NCBI RefSeq assembly: GCF_001651865.1
Contig: NZ_LPUX01000068.1
Location: 1-64,000 of the forward strand
Length of the DNA: 64,000 bases
Direction: 5' to 3'
From: Sinorhizobium glycinis
Lineage (GTDB): Bacteria > Pseudomonadota > Alphaproteobacteria > Rhizobiales > Rhizobiaceae
Part shown: one piece after another, positions 8,397-16,644 of the stretch
Layout: the number at the start of each line of letters is the position of its first letter
How positions within the stretch are numbered: the stretch's first letter is position 1
Notes under the pieces: generated by a model
What the model was told of the DNA's origin: nothing
The model's input: only the letters and a program-made list of their open reading frames with translations
The model's database searches: none
Position numbers and translations under genes: made by a program

Positions 8397-9065
8397 ATGA
8401 CTTATGGGTTTGATTTCGGTGCGGTCCTCGACCGCGCCCCGGAATTGCTATGGGGTTCGCTTGGAACGCTCGGCCTTGCGTTGGCTGGGATGCTCCTCGC
8501 ACTCGTCATCGGAATCGTGGGCGTTGTTGCAAGGACTTCCAAGAGCGAGATCACGCGCACTCCCGTGATCGTCTTCGTCGAGGTCGTGCGTAATACGCCA
8601 TTCCTCGTGCAGATCTTCTTCATATATTTTGCCCTTCCTCTCATGGGCATACGCCTCAATCCGACCGTCACGGCGATCATGGCCCTCGGCATCAATGGCG
8701 GGGCCTACGCAATCGAGATCATCCGAGGCGGGGTCGAGAGCGTGTCGCGCGGCCAGATCGAGGCAGGTTTCGCACTTGGTCTGCACAAGGCGGACGTCTT
8801 CCGGCTCATCGTGCTCAAGCCGGCGCTGCGGGCGATTTATCCCTCGCTCACAAGCCAGTTCATCATGCTGACACTGACAACGTCTGTCTGCACGTCAATC
8901 GCCGCCTACGAACTGACCTCGGCCGCTCAGCGCATTGAGTCCGACACCTTCCGCAGCTTCGAAGTCTATTTCACCGTCACCGCTATCTACCTGGTTATCT
9001 CGACGCTGATGATGGGCCTCTTTGCCCTCATTTCTCGCCACTACTTCAACTACCCGACGCGATAG
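8397..9065 (+). CDS. Polar amino acid-type ABC transporter permease 1
   Basis: A 222-residue inner-membrane protein with about five membrane segments and the EAA loop characteristic of binding-protein-dependent permeases (about 118-140, EAGFALGLHKADVFRLIVLKPAL). It belongs to the HisM/GlnP-like family. GGGAGGAAG lies just upstream of the start. It is followed nine bases later by a second permease, and together they should form the heterodimeric channel of the importer in this operon. Confidence 0.92.
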   Translation: MTYGFDFGAVLDRAPELLWGSLGTLGLALAGMLLALVIGIVGVVARTSKSEITRTPVIVFVEVVRNTPFLVQIFFIYFALPLMGIRLNPTVTAIMALGINGGAYAIEIIRGGVESVSRGQIEAGFALGLHKADVFRLIVLKPALRAIYPSLTSQFIMLTLTTSVCTSIAAYELTSAAQRIESDTFRSFEVYFTVTAIYLVISTLMMGLFALISRHYFNYPTR

Positions 9066-9074
9066 GAGGCAGCC

Positions 9075-9725
9075 ATGGGTCCCATCGGCGAAAATGAATT
9101 CTTCTTTTTGATGCAGGGTTTGAAGTGGACCGTGCTGCTCGCGATCGTAGGGTTCATCGGTGGGGGGATATTCGGTATCCTGATCGCGCTGCTGCGCACC
9201 TCGAAGACGAAAGTCGCCCGGAGGATCACCGCAGGATATATCGGCGTCTTCCAGGGCACGCCCCTTCTGATGCAGCTCTTTGTTGTCTATTACGGCGTTG
9301 CGCTGTTGGGCATCGAGGTCAACGCGTGGATCGCGGTCGCAATCGCCTTCACGCTCCATGCCAGTGCTTTCCTGGGCGAGATCTGGCGCGGCTCCATCGA
9401 GGCTGTGCCGAAGGGCCAGACGGAAGCCGCCAACGCCCTCGGTCTGCATTATGTCTCGCGGATGAAAGACGTCATCCTGCCGCAGGCCCTGAAAATCTCG
9501 ATGCCGGCCACGATCGGCTTCCTTGTCCAGCTCATCAAGGGCACGTCGCTGGCAGCAATCGTCGGCTTCATTGAACTCACTCGCGCCGGCCAGATCATTT
9601 CAAACCAGACCTATCGTCCGCTGCTCGTCTTCGGGATCGTCGGCGCAATCTACTTCATCATTTGCTGGCCGCTCTCCCATGCCGGAAGTGGCCTCGAAAA
9701 ACGGATGGCGAAAGCTGTCCGCTAA
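9075..9725 (+). CDS. Polar amino acid-type ABC transporter permease 2
   Basis: A 216-residue HisM/GlnP-like permease with about five membrane segments. The EAA loop reads EAANALGLHYVSRMKDVILP (about 116-135). An AGGAGG-like site (TAGGAGGCAGCC) precedes the start. It partners with the permease encoded just upstream. Polar amino acid systems normally carry amino acids or opines, but in catabolic clusters they have also been recruited for organic acids; here a hydroaromatic carboxylate is a reasonable guess. Confidence 0.92.
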   Translation: MGPIGENEFFFLMQGLKWTVLLAIVGFIGGGIFGILIALLRTSKTKVARRITAGYIGVFQGTPLLMQLFVVYYGVALLGIEVNAWIAVAIAFTLHASAFLGEIWRGSIEAVPKGQTEAANALGLHYVSRMKDVILPQALKISMPATIGFLVQLIKGTSLAAIVGFIELTRAGQIISNQTYRPLLVFGIVGAIYFIICWPLSHAGSGLEKRMAKAVR

Positions 9726-9766
9726 CCGCTTCGCTCGAAGCAAAACTCTTGAGGAGGAGAACAAGC

Positions 9767-10591
9767 ATGCATAACAATCGTAGGAATTTTCTCGGACTTG
9801 CACTGGCAACCGTTGCCTTCGCAACCATTGGCGCTGCCGCCGCCTCTGCGGCAAGTGTGGAGGAAATCAAGGCAAAGGGCACGCTTGTGGTCGGCATCCA
9901 GGGCGACAATGCGCCATGGGGGTTCGTCAACACAAGCGGCGTTCAGGACGGCTTCGACGCTGACGTCGCCAACCTTTTTGCCAAGGAATTGGGCGTGAAG
10001 GTTCAATTCCAGCCGCTCGCCGTCGCCAACCGAATTCCGGCGCTTACCACCGGCAAGGTCGACATCCTGTTCGCAACGATGGCGATGACGGAAGAACGCG
10101 CGAAATCAATTCAATACAGCAAGCCCTACGCCGCCAACACGATTTCGCTTTATGCCGCGAAGTCCGACACGGTTGCGAAGCCTGAAGACGTTGCGGGATG
10201 GGAGATCGGCGTTCCGAAGTCCAGTTCGCAGGATAAGGCAGTAACGGACGCCGTCGGATCCACCGCAACGGTTCGCCGCTTTGATGACGACGCTGCAACC
10301 ATCCAGGCTCTGATCTCCGGACAGGTAAAGGCGGTAGGCGGCAATCAGTTCTATGGTCAGCGTGTGGATGCGGCGAGTGCCGGCACCTATGAGCGCAAGA
10401 TTAACTTTCTGACGACGTACAACGGCTTCGGGACCCGGCTCGGCGAGAAGGACTGGAACGAAGCCGCCAACGCCTTCATCGACAAGATCAAGACCAATGG
10501 TGAGCTTGCCGCCATCACGAAGAAGTGGATGGCGATCGATCTGCCGCAGTTCCCGGAATCCATTCCGAACATTCCGTTCACCGTCAATTAG
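9767..10591 (+). CDS. ABC transporter substrate-binding protein (SBP family 3)
   Basis: A 274-residue periplasmic binding protein. It starts with a signal peptide ([19 protein letters not shown], cleavage near ASAASVEE) with twin arginines followed by NFLG, so either Sec or Tat export is possible. The mature part has the family 3 pattern ([50 protein letters not shown]). The ATG at 9767 is preceded by GAGGAGGAGA, an excellent ribosome binding site. It is the receptor of the importer in this operon. Confidence 0.92.
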   Translation: MHNNRRNFLGLALATVAFATIGAAAASAASVEEIKAKGTLVVGIQGDNAPWGFVNTSGVQDGFDADVANLFAKELGVKVQFQPLAVANRIPALTTGKVDILFATMAMTEERAKSIQYSKPYAANTISLYAAKSDTVAKPEDVAGWEIGVPKSSSQDKAVTDAVGSTATVRRFDDDAATIQALISGQVKAVGGNQFYGQRVDAASAGTYERKINFLTTYNGFGTRLGEKDWNEAANAFIDKIKTNGELAAITKKWMAIDLPQFPESIPNIPFTVN

Positions 10592-10693
10592 AGCGCGTGT
10601 CGATCTGACTGGATCAGATCGGCGCTCTAACGCTTTCTTTCTGACGCATGATCTTATCGATCCTCGTTTCACTCCGGTCGGATCATGCTCTAA
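10591..10693 (+). repeat. Dispersed palindromic element between the binding-protein and ATPase genes
   Basis: Two hairpins: AGAGCGC...GATCTGACTGGATCAGATC...GCGCTCT (10591-10630), then GCATGATC...GATCATGC (about 10647-10688). This type of element is common in rhizobial intergenic regions. Placed directly after the binding-protein gene it may stabilise the upstream message and reduce read-through, giving more receptor than ATPase. Confidence 0.6.
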
Positions 10694-10712
10694 AGCCCAA
10701 ATGGAGGGTTCC

Positions 10713-11474
10713 GTGCTCAATTCCGCAAAAGATCAACCGACGCTGATTTCCCTTGAGGACGTGCAGAAGTGGTACGGCGCTTTCCATGCCTTGAAATCCA
10801 TCAGTCTGTCGGTCCGCAAAGGCGAAAAAATCGTCCTCTGCGGGCCGTCAGGCTCCGGGAAATCAACGTTAATCCGCTGCATCAATGCCCTCGAAACGAT
10901 CGAGGACGGCAAGATCGTCGTCGAGGGTCAGGTACTGGACGGAAGCACCAAATCCATCGATGCGATACGTCGCGAAGTGGGAATGGTCTTCCAGAGCTTC
11001 AATCTCTTCCCCCACATGACCGTACTTCAGAACTGTACACTCGCCCCGATGCGTGTTCGAGGCACAAGCCACACTGACGCAGAGCGACTGGCTCGAAAAT
11101 ATCTCGAGCGGGTGCGAATCCTTGACCAGGCGGAAAAGTATCCGGCACAGCTATCCGGCGGGCAACAACAACGCGTTGCCATCGCTCGCGCGCTCTGCAT
11201 GGAGCCGAAGGTCATGCTCTTCGACGAACCGACGTCTGCCCTCGACCCTGAAATGGTGAAGGAGGTGCTCGACACCATGATCGGGCTCGCCCGTGACGGC
11301 ATGACGATGATCTGTGTCACGCACGAAATGGGCTTTGCCCGTCAGGTCGCTGATCGCGTCATCTTCATGGCTTCCGGAGAAATCGTCGAAGAGGCCGAAC
11401 CGGAGGTCTTCTTCAAGTCTCCCAAGCACCAACGCACGAAAACCTTCCTCGGCGAAATCCTGGCCCACCACTGA
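10713..11474 (+). CDS. Polar amino acid-type ABC transporter ATP-binding protein
   Basis: A 253-residue ATPase with Walker [10 protein letters not shown], signature LSGGQQQR, Walker [15 protein letters not shown] and the switch histidine in CVTHEMG. A GTG start at 10713 is preferred since GGAGGG lies five bases upstream; an in-frame ATG at 10701 has no such site and would overlap the Shine-Dalgarno sequence. It energises the two permeases encoded upstream. Confidence 0.93.
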   Translation: MLNSAKDQPTLISLEDVQKWYGAFHALKSISLSVRKGEKIVLCGPSGSGKSTLIRCINALETIEDGKIVVEGQVLDGSTKSIDAIRREVGMVFQSFNLFPHMTVLQNCTLAPMRVRGTSHTDAERLARKYLERVRILDQAEKYPAQLSGGQQQRVAIARALCMEPKVMLFDEPTSALDPEMVKEVLDTMIGLARDGMTMICVTHEMGFARQVADRVIFMASGEIVEEAEPEVFFKSPKHQRTKTFLGEILAHH

Positions 11475-11492
11475 CGTCCGAAAGCGATTCCA

Positions 11493-12353
11493 ATGCATGA
11501 CAAGAAATTCCTCGTGGGACTGATCGGGGCCGACATCCAAATGTCAAAGTCCCCGGCGCTCCACGAAACGGAGGCTAGACATCAGGGCCTCGATTACCGT
11601 TACGAGCTTCTCGACTTCACCGACCGAGGCCTTCCCGCCTCGGCGCTGCCGGACCTCCTAGACGAGCAGGAGCGACGGGGTTTTGCCGGGAGCAACATTA
11701 CACATCCGTGCAAGCAGACGGTGATCGCCCACCTCAATCGCCTTTCCGAGGACGCGGAGATGCTCGGTGCGGTCAACACCGTGGTCTTTCGTGACGGCGA
11801 GAGGATCGGCCACAACACCGATTGGTACGGTTTCTACGAGAATTTCCAGCGCGGCCTTCCGGACGTCGCGAAGTCGCATGCCGTCCTGCTTGGCGCCGGC
11901 GGCGCCGGTGTCGCCGTGGCGCATGCCGCAATCAAGCTCGGTATTGAGACATTATCGATCTTTGACCAGGATTCGAAACGGGCAGAAACCTTGGCTGGGC
12001 AGTTGAACGATCGGTTCTCAAGGGGTTGTGCGCGTGCCACGACGGATGTCGGCAGCGCCCTGCGCTCCGCGGACGGCCTCATCCACGCGACGCCGACGGG
12101 TATGAAGAGCCATCCTGGTTTGCCGATCGACCCGGAATGGCTCCTGCCACGGCATTGGGTCGCCGACATCGTCTATATGCCGCTCGTCACAGAGCTCCTT
12201 GCCCTCGCCGAAAGAAAAGGTTGCCGGACCCTTCGTGGCGGCGGCATGACCGTCTACCAGGCAGCAGCAGCTTTCGAATTGTTCACCGGGATAGCACCGG
12301 ACGCAGAGCGCATGTCCCTTCACTTTACGGACCTATGCCGCCTGTCGGCTTGA
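11493..12353 (+). CDS. Shikimate/quinate dehydrogenase family protein (AroE-like)
   Basis: A 286-residue AroE-family oxidoreductase. It shows the substrate motif SKSP (18-21), the catalytic lysine in GSNITHPCK, the aspartate in HNTDWYGF and the dinucleotide loop LGAGGAGVAVAHAA. The canonical NVTxPxK is altered to NITHPCK. Biosynthetic AroE reduces dehydroshikimate; homologues in catabolic operons oxidise shikimate or quinate, usually with NAD. Location in a catabolic operon with aroQ and an importer argues for the catabolic direction. Confidence 0.85.
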   Translation: MHDKKFLVGLIGADIQMSKSPALHETEARHQGLDYRYELLDFTDRGLPASALPDLLDEQERRGFAGSNITHPCKQTVIAHLNRLSEDAEMLGAVNTVVFRDGERIGHNTDWYGFYENFQRGLPDVAKSHAVLLGAGGAGVAVAHAAIKLGIETLSIFDQDSKRAETLAGQLNDRFSRGCARATTDVGSALRSADGLIHATPTGMKSHPGLPIDPEWLLPRHWVADIVYMPLVTELLALAERKGCRTLRGGGMTVYQAAAAFELFTGIAPDAERMSLHFTDLCRLSA

Positions 12354-12367
12354 TGGGGAGATCCCAA

Positions 12368-12736
12368 ATGCCGCATATCATCATCGATTATAGTCGGGGC
12401 GCAGGCGAGCATGTAGCCATGGACCGGCTGACGCTGACCGTGCATCGCTGCGTTCGCGATGGCGGTCTTGTGAAACCTTCCGCCGTGCGCACGCTTGCGC
12501 GGGAGGCGACATACTCCTGCGTGGGCGATGAGCATGTCGATAATCATTTCATCCAAATCATCGTGCGGATGGCACCGGGTCGTACCGCAGAGACCAAGCA
12601 GAAGCTTCTCACTGCCGTTATCGACGCCGCGCGGACGATCGCCGCGCCTGCTCTCGAAGCGGGAAGGCTCGGCTTGCGCGCAGATCTCTACGAGTCGGAC
12701 CCCGATTTTGCTGTTCAAGCAATCGCGTCCGTCTGA
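12368..12736 (+). CDS. 5-carboxymethyl-2-hydroxymuconate isomerase-like tautomerase (CHMI/HpaF family)
   Basis: A 122-residue protein beginning Met-Pro-His (MPHIIIDYS). In the tautomerase superfamily the proline freed by loss of Met is the catalytic base, and the MPHxxxxYS start with a length near 125 is that of CHMI. It converts enol-type ring-cleavage products to the oxo form. It overlaps neither neighbour and has GGGGAG upstream. With HpaH- and HpaI-like enzymes in the opposite arm it completes a tautomerase-hydratase-aldolase set. Confidence 0.82.
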   Translation: MPHIIIDYSRGAGEHVAMDRLTLTVHRCVRDGGLVKPSAVRTLAREATYSCVGDEHVDNHFIQIIVRMAPGRTAETKQKLLTAVIDAARTIAAPALEAGRLGLRADLYESDPDFAVQAIASV

Positions 12737-12769
12737 CCAGGACGACGTGCTCAACAAGGACACTATGCT

Positions 12770-13219
12770 ATGAGCCTGATCTACGTTCTCAATGGACCAA
12801 ACCTCAATCTGCTTGGCAAACGCCAGCCGCATATCTACGGGCATGAAACGCTCGCAGACGTGGAGGCGGACTGCCGCAAGCTGGCAGCCGAACTCGGCCA
12901 TGAAATCCGCTTTCATCAGAGCAACCGGGAACACGAGATCATCGATTGGATACATGAGGCGCGCGAGGACGGTGCGGGCATCGTCATCAATCCGGCGGCC
13001 TTCACCCACACCTCACTCGCCATCCTTGACGCTCTGAACACATTTGAAGGGCCTGTGATCGAAATCCACATCTCCAATGTGCACAAGCGCGAAAGCTTCC
13101 GACACCATTCGTTCGTTTCGCACCGTGCGGACGGTGTGATCTGCGGTCTTGGAACAGAAGGATACCAGCTTGGCATCCGGCGCGCGGCGACGATGATCAA
13201 GGCGGCTGGCAAGGGCTGA
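12770..13219 (+). CDS. aroQ: Type II 3-dehydroquinate dehydratase
   Basis: A 149-residue type II dehydroquinase, the usual size. Landmarks are [17 protein letters not shown] with catalytic Tyr23 and lid Arg18, [10 protein letters not shown] and [11 protein letters not shown] with the catalytic His near 101. It interconverts 3-dehydroquinate and 3-dehydroshikimate. The lid reads GKRQPHIYG where biosynthetic enzymes usually have GxREPxxYG, a small departure. Placement beside a catabolic AroE homologue and an importer suggests quinate breakdown, not aromatic amino acid synthesis. Confidence 0.93.
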   Translation: MSLIYVLNGPNLNLLGKRQPHIYGHETLADVEADCRKLAAELGHEIRFHQSNREHEIIDWIHEAREDGAGIVINPAAFTHTSLAILDALNTFEGPVIEIHISNVHKRESFRHHSFVSHRADGVICGLGTEGYQLGIRRAATMIKAAGKG

Positions 13220-13226
13220 GGTGACC

Positions 13227-14264
13227 ATGACCCAACGGGTTAATCTGGCCGTAGTTGGGGCAGGCCTCATCGGTAAGCGCCATATTCAGCACGTCCTGGC
13301 CGAGCCCTCGGCGCAACTCAGTGCCGTGGTCGATCCCGCGCCGGTTGGCGAGACCATTGCCAAGGAAGCCGGCGTGAAGTGGTTTCCAAACTTCGCGGAC
13401 ATGATTGCCGCAGACCGACCTGACGGGATCATCGTGGCTACTCCCAACCCGGCTCACGTCCAGAACGGGTTGGAAGCCGTTGAAGCCGGCGTTCCCGCAC
13501 TCATCGAGAAGCCTATCGCCGACGACATTATATCCGGGGAAAAGCTGATCGCAGCGGCTGAGGCAAAAGGTGTTCCTCTATTGACCGGCCATCACCGCCG
13601 GCACAATCCGATGATGCAGAAGGTAAAGGAAATCATCGAAAGCGGGAAGCTCGGCCGCGTTCTTGTTGTCAACGCGATGTTCTGGCTATTCAAGCCTGAC
13701 GACTACTTCGACATTTCGTGGCGTCGTGAGCGCGGTGCGGGGCCGGTTTTCCTCAATCTCATCCACGATGTCGATAATCTGCGCTACCTTTTGGGCGATG
13801 TGGCTGCGGTTCAGGCACGCGAGTCCAACGCGGTGCGCCGCAACGCAGTTGAGGAAACGGCTGTGATCCTGATCGAGTTCAAGAATGGAGTGTTGGGAAC
13901 TGCGACAGTATCGGACGCGGTGGTCGCACCGTGGAGCTGGGAGATGACAAGCGGAGAGAATCCGGCTTACCCCAAAACCGAGCAATCCTGTTACATGATC
14001 GGAGGAACGCACGGGTCGCTGGCTGTTCCGTCGCTCGAGGTCTGGCGCAATCCTGGTAAACGGAGTTGGTGGGAACCATTTGACCAAACGCGTATCGAGG
14101 TCGACGACGAGGACCCGCTCGTTCTGCAGATCAGGCAATTCTGCAAGGTGATCCGCGGAGACGAACCGCCGCTTGTCAGCGGGCGTGAGGGGCTCGAAAC
14201 CTTGAGGGTAATCGATGCGGTAAAACGCTCGGCGGCAACGGGAGAGCGTATCGAGTTGAACTGA
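13227..14264 (+). CDS. Gfo/Idh/MocA-family oxidoreductase
   Basis: A 345-residue dehydrogenase with an N-terminal Rossmann fold (VVGAGLIGKRHIQHV, about 8-22), the EKPIADD motif (about 92-98) typical of the family and a C-terminal Gfo/Idh substrate domain. The ATG at 13227 was preferred over the GTG at 13221, which lies inside the GAGGTGA ribosome binding site. Family members oxidise or reduce sugars, inositols or cyclic polyols with NAD(P). In this operon it may oxidise quinate, shikimate or dehydroshikimate; the substrate is not evident. Confidence 0.88.
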   Translation: MTQRVNLAVVGAGLIGKRHIQHVLAEPSAQLSAVVDPAPVGETIAKEAGVKWFPNFADMIAADRPDGIIVATPNPAHVQNGLEAVEAGVPALIEKPIADDIISGEKLIAAAEAKGVPLLTGHHRRHNPMMQKVKEIIESGKLGRVLVVNAMFWLFKPDDYFDISWRRERGAGPVFLNLIHDVDNLRYLLGDVAAVQARESNAVRRNAVEETAVILIEFKNGVLGTATVSDAVVAPWSWEMTSGENPAYPKTEQSCYMIGGTHGSLAVPSLEVWRNPGKRSWWEPFDQTRIEVDDEDPLVLQIRQFCKVIRGDEPPLVSGREGLETLRVIDAVKRSAATGERIELN

Positions 14265-14456
14265 CGCCGAGTAATGTGACCGCCTGCTCGCTCTTCGCGT
14301 CTCCTTGCATCCGATGCGATGAGAACGCCGGCTCAACACCGACATTAGGCATCGCGCTGCTGGCGGAGGAAATCGTCGCCGCCGCTCTGTCTTCGCCGCA
14401 ATCGACACGCGCCTGCTTAACGCGGAGCGAGTGACGCCCGCGTCCTGTTGGATGGA

Positions 14457-14741
14457 TTACTTGACCTCAGTCACAGTCAACTTTCCATTGACGCGCTCGG
14501 CCACGAACTCGATGTTCGCGCCTTCCTTCAGCTTCTCCAGGATCGCGTCGTCCTGGACGCGGAACACCATGGTCATTGCGGGCATTTCGAGCGACTTCAG
14601 CTCCTCATGGATGAGCGTAACCTTCTTCGCCTTGGCGTCGACCTTCTTGACGCTGCCTTTGGTGAATTCGGCGGCGAGCGCGCCGTAGGCGGTGCCGAGG
14701 GCAAATGCAGCCGCGAGAGTCATCTTGATAAGGGTTTTCAT
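14457..14741 (-). CDS. CusF-like periplasmic copper-binding protein
   Basis: A 94-residue exported protein: signal peptide at about 1-23 (MKTLIKMTLAAAFALGTAYG, ALA-A) followed by the small CusF_Ec beta-barrel. The metal site pattern HEELKSLEMPAMTMVF carries the conserved histidine and methionines expected for Cu(I)/Ag(I). CusF proteins hand copper to efflux or detoxification partners in the periplasm. It is the last gene of the leftward copper operon, 20 bases after the cupredoxin. Confidence 0.88.
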   Translation of the reverse strand: MKTLIKMTLAAAFALGTAYGALAAEFTKGSVKKVDAKAKKVTLIHEELKSLEMPAMTMVFRVQDDAILEKLKEGANIEFVAERVNGKLTVTEVK

Positions 14742-14761
14742 GTCGTTCTCCTTTGCAGTGA

Positions 14762-15241
14762 TTACTTTCCGGCGACCGTGACATCGCCATGCATACCGGC
14801 GTCGTAGTGGCCGGGCACCAGGCAGGCGATCTTGAACGTGCCGCCATTGGTGAACTTCCAGATGATCTCGCCGGATTCGCCTGCGGCGAGTCGGATGGCG
14901 TTCGGGTCGTCGTGCTCCATCTCCGGGAACTTCTCCATCACCGCCTTGTGCTCGGTGATCTTGTCTTCCTGATCGAGCACGAACTCGTGCTCGAGTTCGC
15001 CGGCGTTCCTGATCGCGAAGACGATGGTCTGGTCCTTTCGGACCTTGAAGGTCGACGGCGTGAAGATCATCTTGCCGTCGCCCGTCTCCTTCATGGTGAC
15101 GCGGATCGTCTGGGTGGCCTTGGCTTTCTTGCCGGGTTCGCCGACCGCCATGGCCTCGCCGTGGCCGCCTGCGTGATTGCCGCCTGCGAGAGCGGGTGTG
15201 GCGAGCGCCGTCACCAGAAGTCCGAAGATTTGAGCTTTCAT
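14762..15241 (-). CDS. Cupredoxin-domain copper-binding protein (plastocyanin-like)
   Basis: A 159-residue exported protein with a signal peptide (MKAQIFGLLVTALATPALAG), a short His/Gly-rich stretch (GGNHAGGHGE) and a cupredoxin domain. Type 1 copper ligands are visible: His in LEHEF and the CLVPGHYDAGM run giving Cys, His and Met. The start at 15241 has AAAGGA upstream; an in-frame start 11 codons earlier would nearly touch the upstream gene. It lies between the multicopper oxidase and the CusF-like gene, fitting periplasmic copper storage or electron transfer. Confidence 0.88.
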   Translation of the reverse strand: MKAQIFGLLVTALATPALAGGNHAGGHGEAMAVGEPGKKAKATQTIRVTMKETGDGKMIFTPSTFKVRKDQTIVFAIRNAGELEHEFVLDQEDKITEHKAVMEKFPEMEHDDPNAIRLAAGESGEIIWKFTNGGTFKIACLVPGHYDAGMHGDVTVAGK

Positions 15242-15280
15242 TGTGTGGTCCTTTGGTTGGTTGAAGATCAGCATGCGGGA

Positions 15281-16630
15281 TCAGCCGTGATTTTCATGTT
15301 TCGGGGTGATCTGGGTCTTTGCGTCCTTGGCTTTGGTCCAATCGGGAAGCTCGCCCGTCCACTCCCAGGCCTGGGTTCCGGGCGGGTTCTCGTACCAGCC
15401 GGGGTCGGCGTAATCGCCGGCCGAGATGCCCTCGCGCACCTTGACGACCGAAAACATTCCGCCCATCTCGATGGGGCCGTGCGGGCCCCAGCCGGTCATC
15501 ATCGGGATGGTGTTTTCGGGGATTTCCATCTCCATCTCGCCCATGTCGGCCATGCCTTTGGTGCCCATCGGCATGTATTCCGGCTGGAGCTTCCTGATCT
15601 TTTCGGCGACCTTCTTCTTGTCGACGCCGATGAAAGTCGGGATGTCGTGCCCCATGGCGTTCATCGTATGGTGCGACTTGTGGCAATGGATCGCCCAGTC
15701 GCCGAGGTACTTGGCGTCGAACTCGTAGGCCCGCATCGCGCCGACAGGAATATCGATACTCACTTCCGGCCATCGCGCCTCCGGGCGCACCCAGCCGCCG
15801 TCGGTACAGGTGACCTCGAAGTCGTAGCCGTGCATGTGGATCGGGTGGTTGGTCATGGTCAGGTTGCCGACCCGGACGCGGACCCGGTCATTTTTGGAGA
15901 CGACGAGCGGGCTGATGTCCGGGAACACGCGGCTGTTCCAGCACCACATGTTGAAGTCGGTCATCTCCATGACCTTCGGCACATAGGAGCCGGGATCGAT
16001 GTCATAGGCGTTGAGCAGGAAGACGAAATCGCGGTCCACTGGCATGAACTTCGGGTCCTTGGGATGGACAACGAAGAAGCCCATCATCCCCATCGCCATC
16101 TGCACCATTTCGTCGGAATGCGGGTGGTACATGAAGGTGCCGGACTTCACGAGATCGAATTCGTAGACAAAGGTCTTGCCGACCGGGATATGCGGCTGCG
16201 TCAGGCCGCCGACACCGTCCATGCCGGATGGCAGGATCATGCCGTGCCAGTGGATCGTCGTGTGCTCCGGCAGCTTGTTGGTGACGAAGACGCGCACCCG
16301 GTCGCCTTCGACCGCCTCGATGGTCGGGCCCGGCGACTGACCGTTATAGCCCCAGAGATAGGCGGTCATGCCCTCGGCCATCTCGCGCTCGACCGGCTCG
16401 GCGACGAGGTGGAACTCCTTGACGCCGTTGTTCATCCGGTAGGGCAGGGTCCAGCCGTTGAGCGTGACGACGGGATTGTAGTCGGGGCCGGAAGTCGGCT
16501 TGAGCGGCGGCTGTGTCTCCGCCGTTTCCATCACCGCCGCCTCCGGCAGGCCCATGTTGGAGGTCTTCGCCCAGGCGGCGGTCGACACCAGTGCGGCGCT
16601 CGCGCCGAGCAACTGTCTTCTGTTGAACAT
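15281..16630 (-). CDS. Multicopper oxidase (CopA/CueO-type copper oxidase)
   Basis: A 449-residue oxidase with a Tat-type signal (MFNRRQLLGASAALVSTAAWA). The copper motifs are HWHG, HPHSD, HPIHMHG and HCHKSHHTMNAMG, supplying the trinuclear cluster and the type 1 site with Met as the axial ligand. A Met-rich loop before the C-terminus (MADMGEMEMEIPE, PMMTGW) may bind Cu(I). Such enzymes oxidise Cu(I) to the less toxic Cu(II) in the periplasm. The start at 16630 has AAGGAA eight bases upstream; six codons further up are open but lack a site. Confidence 0.92.
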   Translation of the reverse strand: MFNRRQLLGASAALVSTAAWAKTSNMGLPEAAVMETAETQPPLKPTSGPDYNPVVTLNGWTLPYRMNNGVKEFHLVAEPVEREMAEGMTAYLWGYNGQSPGPTIEAVEGDRVRVFVTNKLPEHTTIHWHGMILPSGMDGVGGLTQPHIPVGKTFVYEFDLVKSGTFMYHPHSDEMVQMAMGMMGFFVVHPKDPKFMPVDRDFVFLLNAYDIDPGSYVPKVMEMTDFNMWCWNSRVFPDISPLVVSKNDRVRVRVGNLTMTNHPIHMHGYDFEVTCTDGGWVRPEARWPEVSIDIPVGAMRAYEFDAKYLGDWAIHCHKSHHTMNAMGHDIPTFIGVDKKKVAEKIRKLQPEYMPMGTKGMADMGEMEMEIPENTIPMMTGWGPHGPIEMGGMFSVVKVREGISAGDYADPGWYENPPGTQAWEWTGELPDWTKAKDAKTQITPKHENHG

Positions 16631-16644
16631 TGTCTGTTCCTTTC

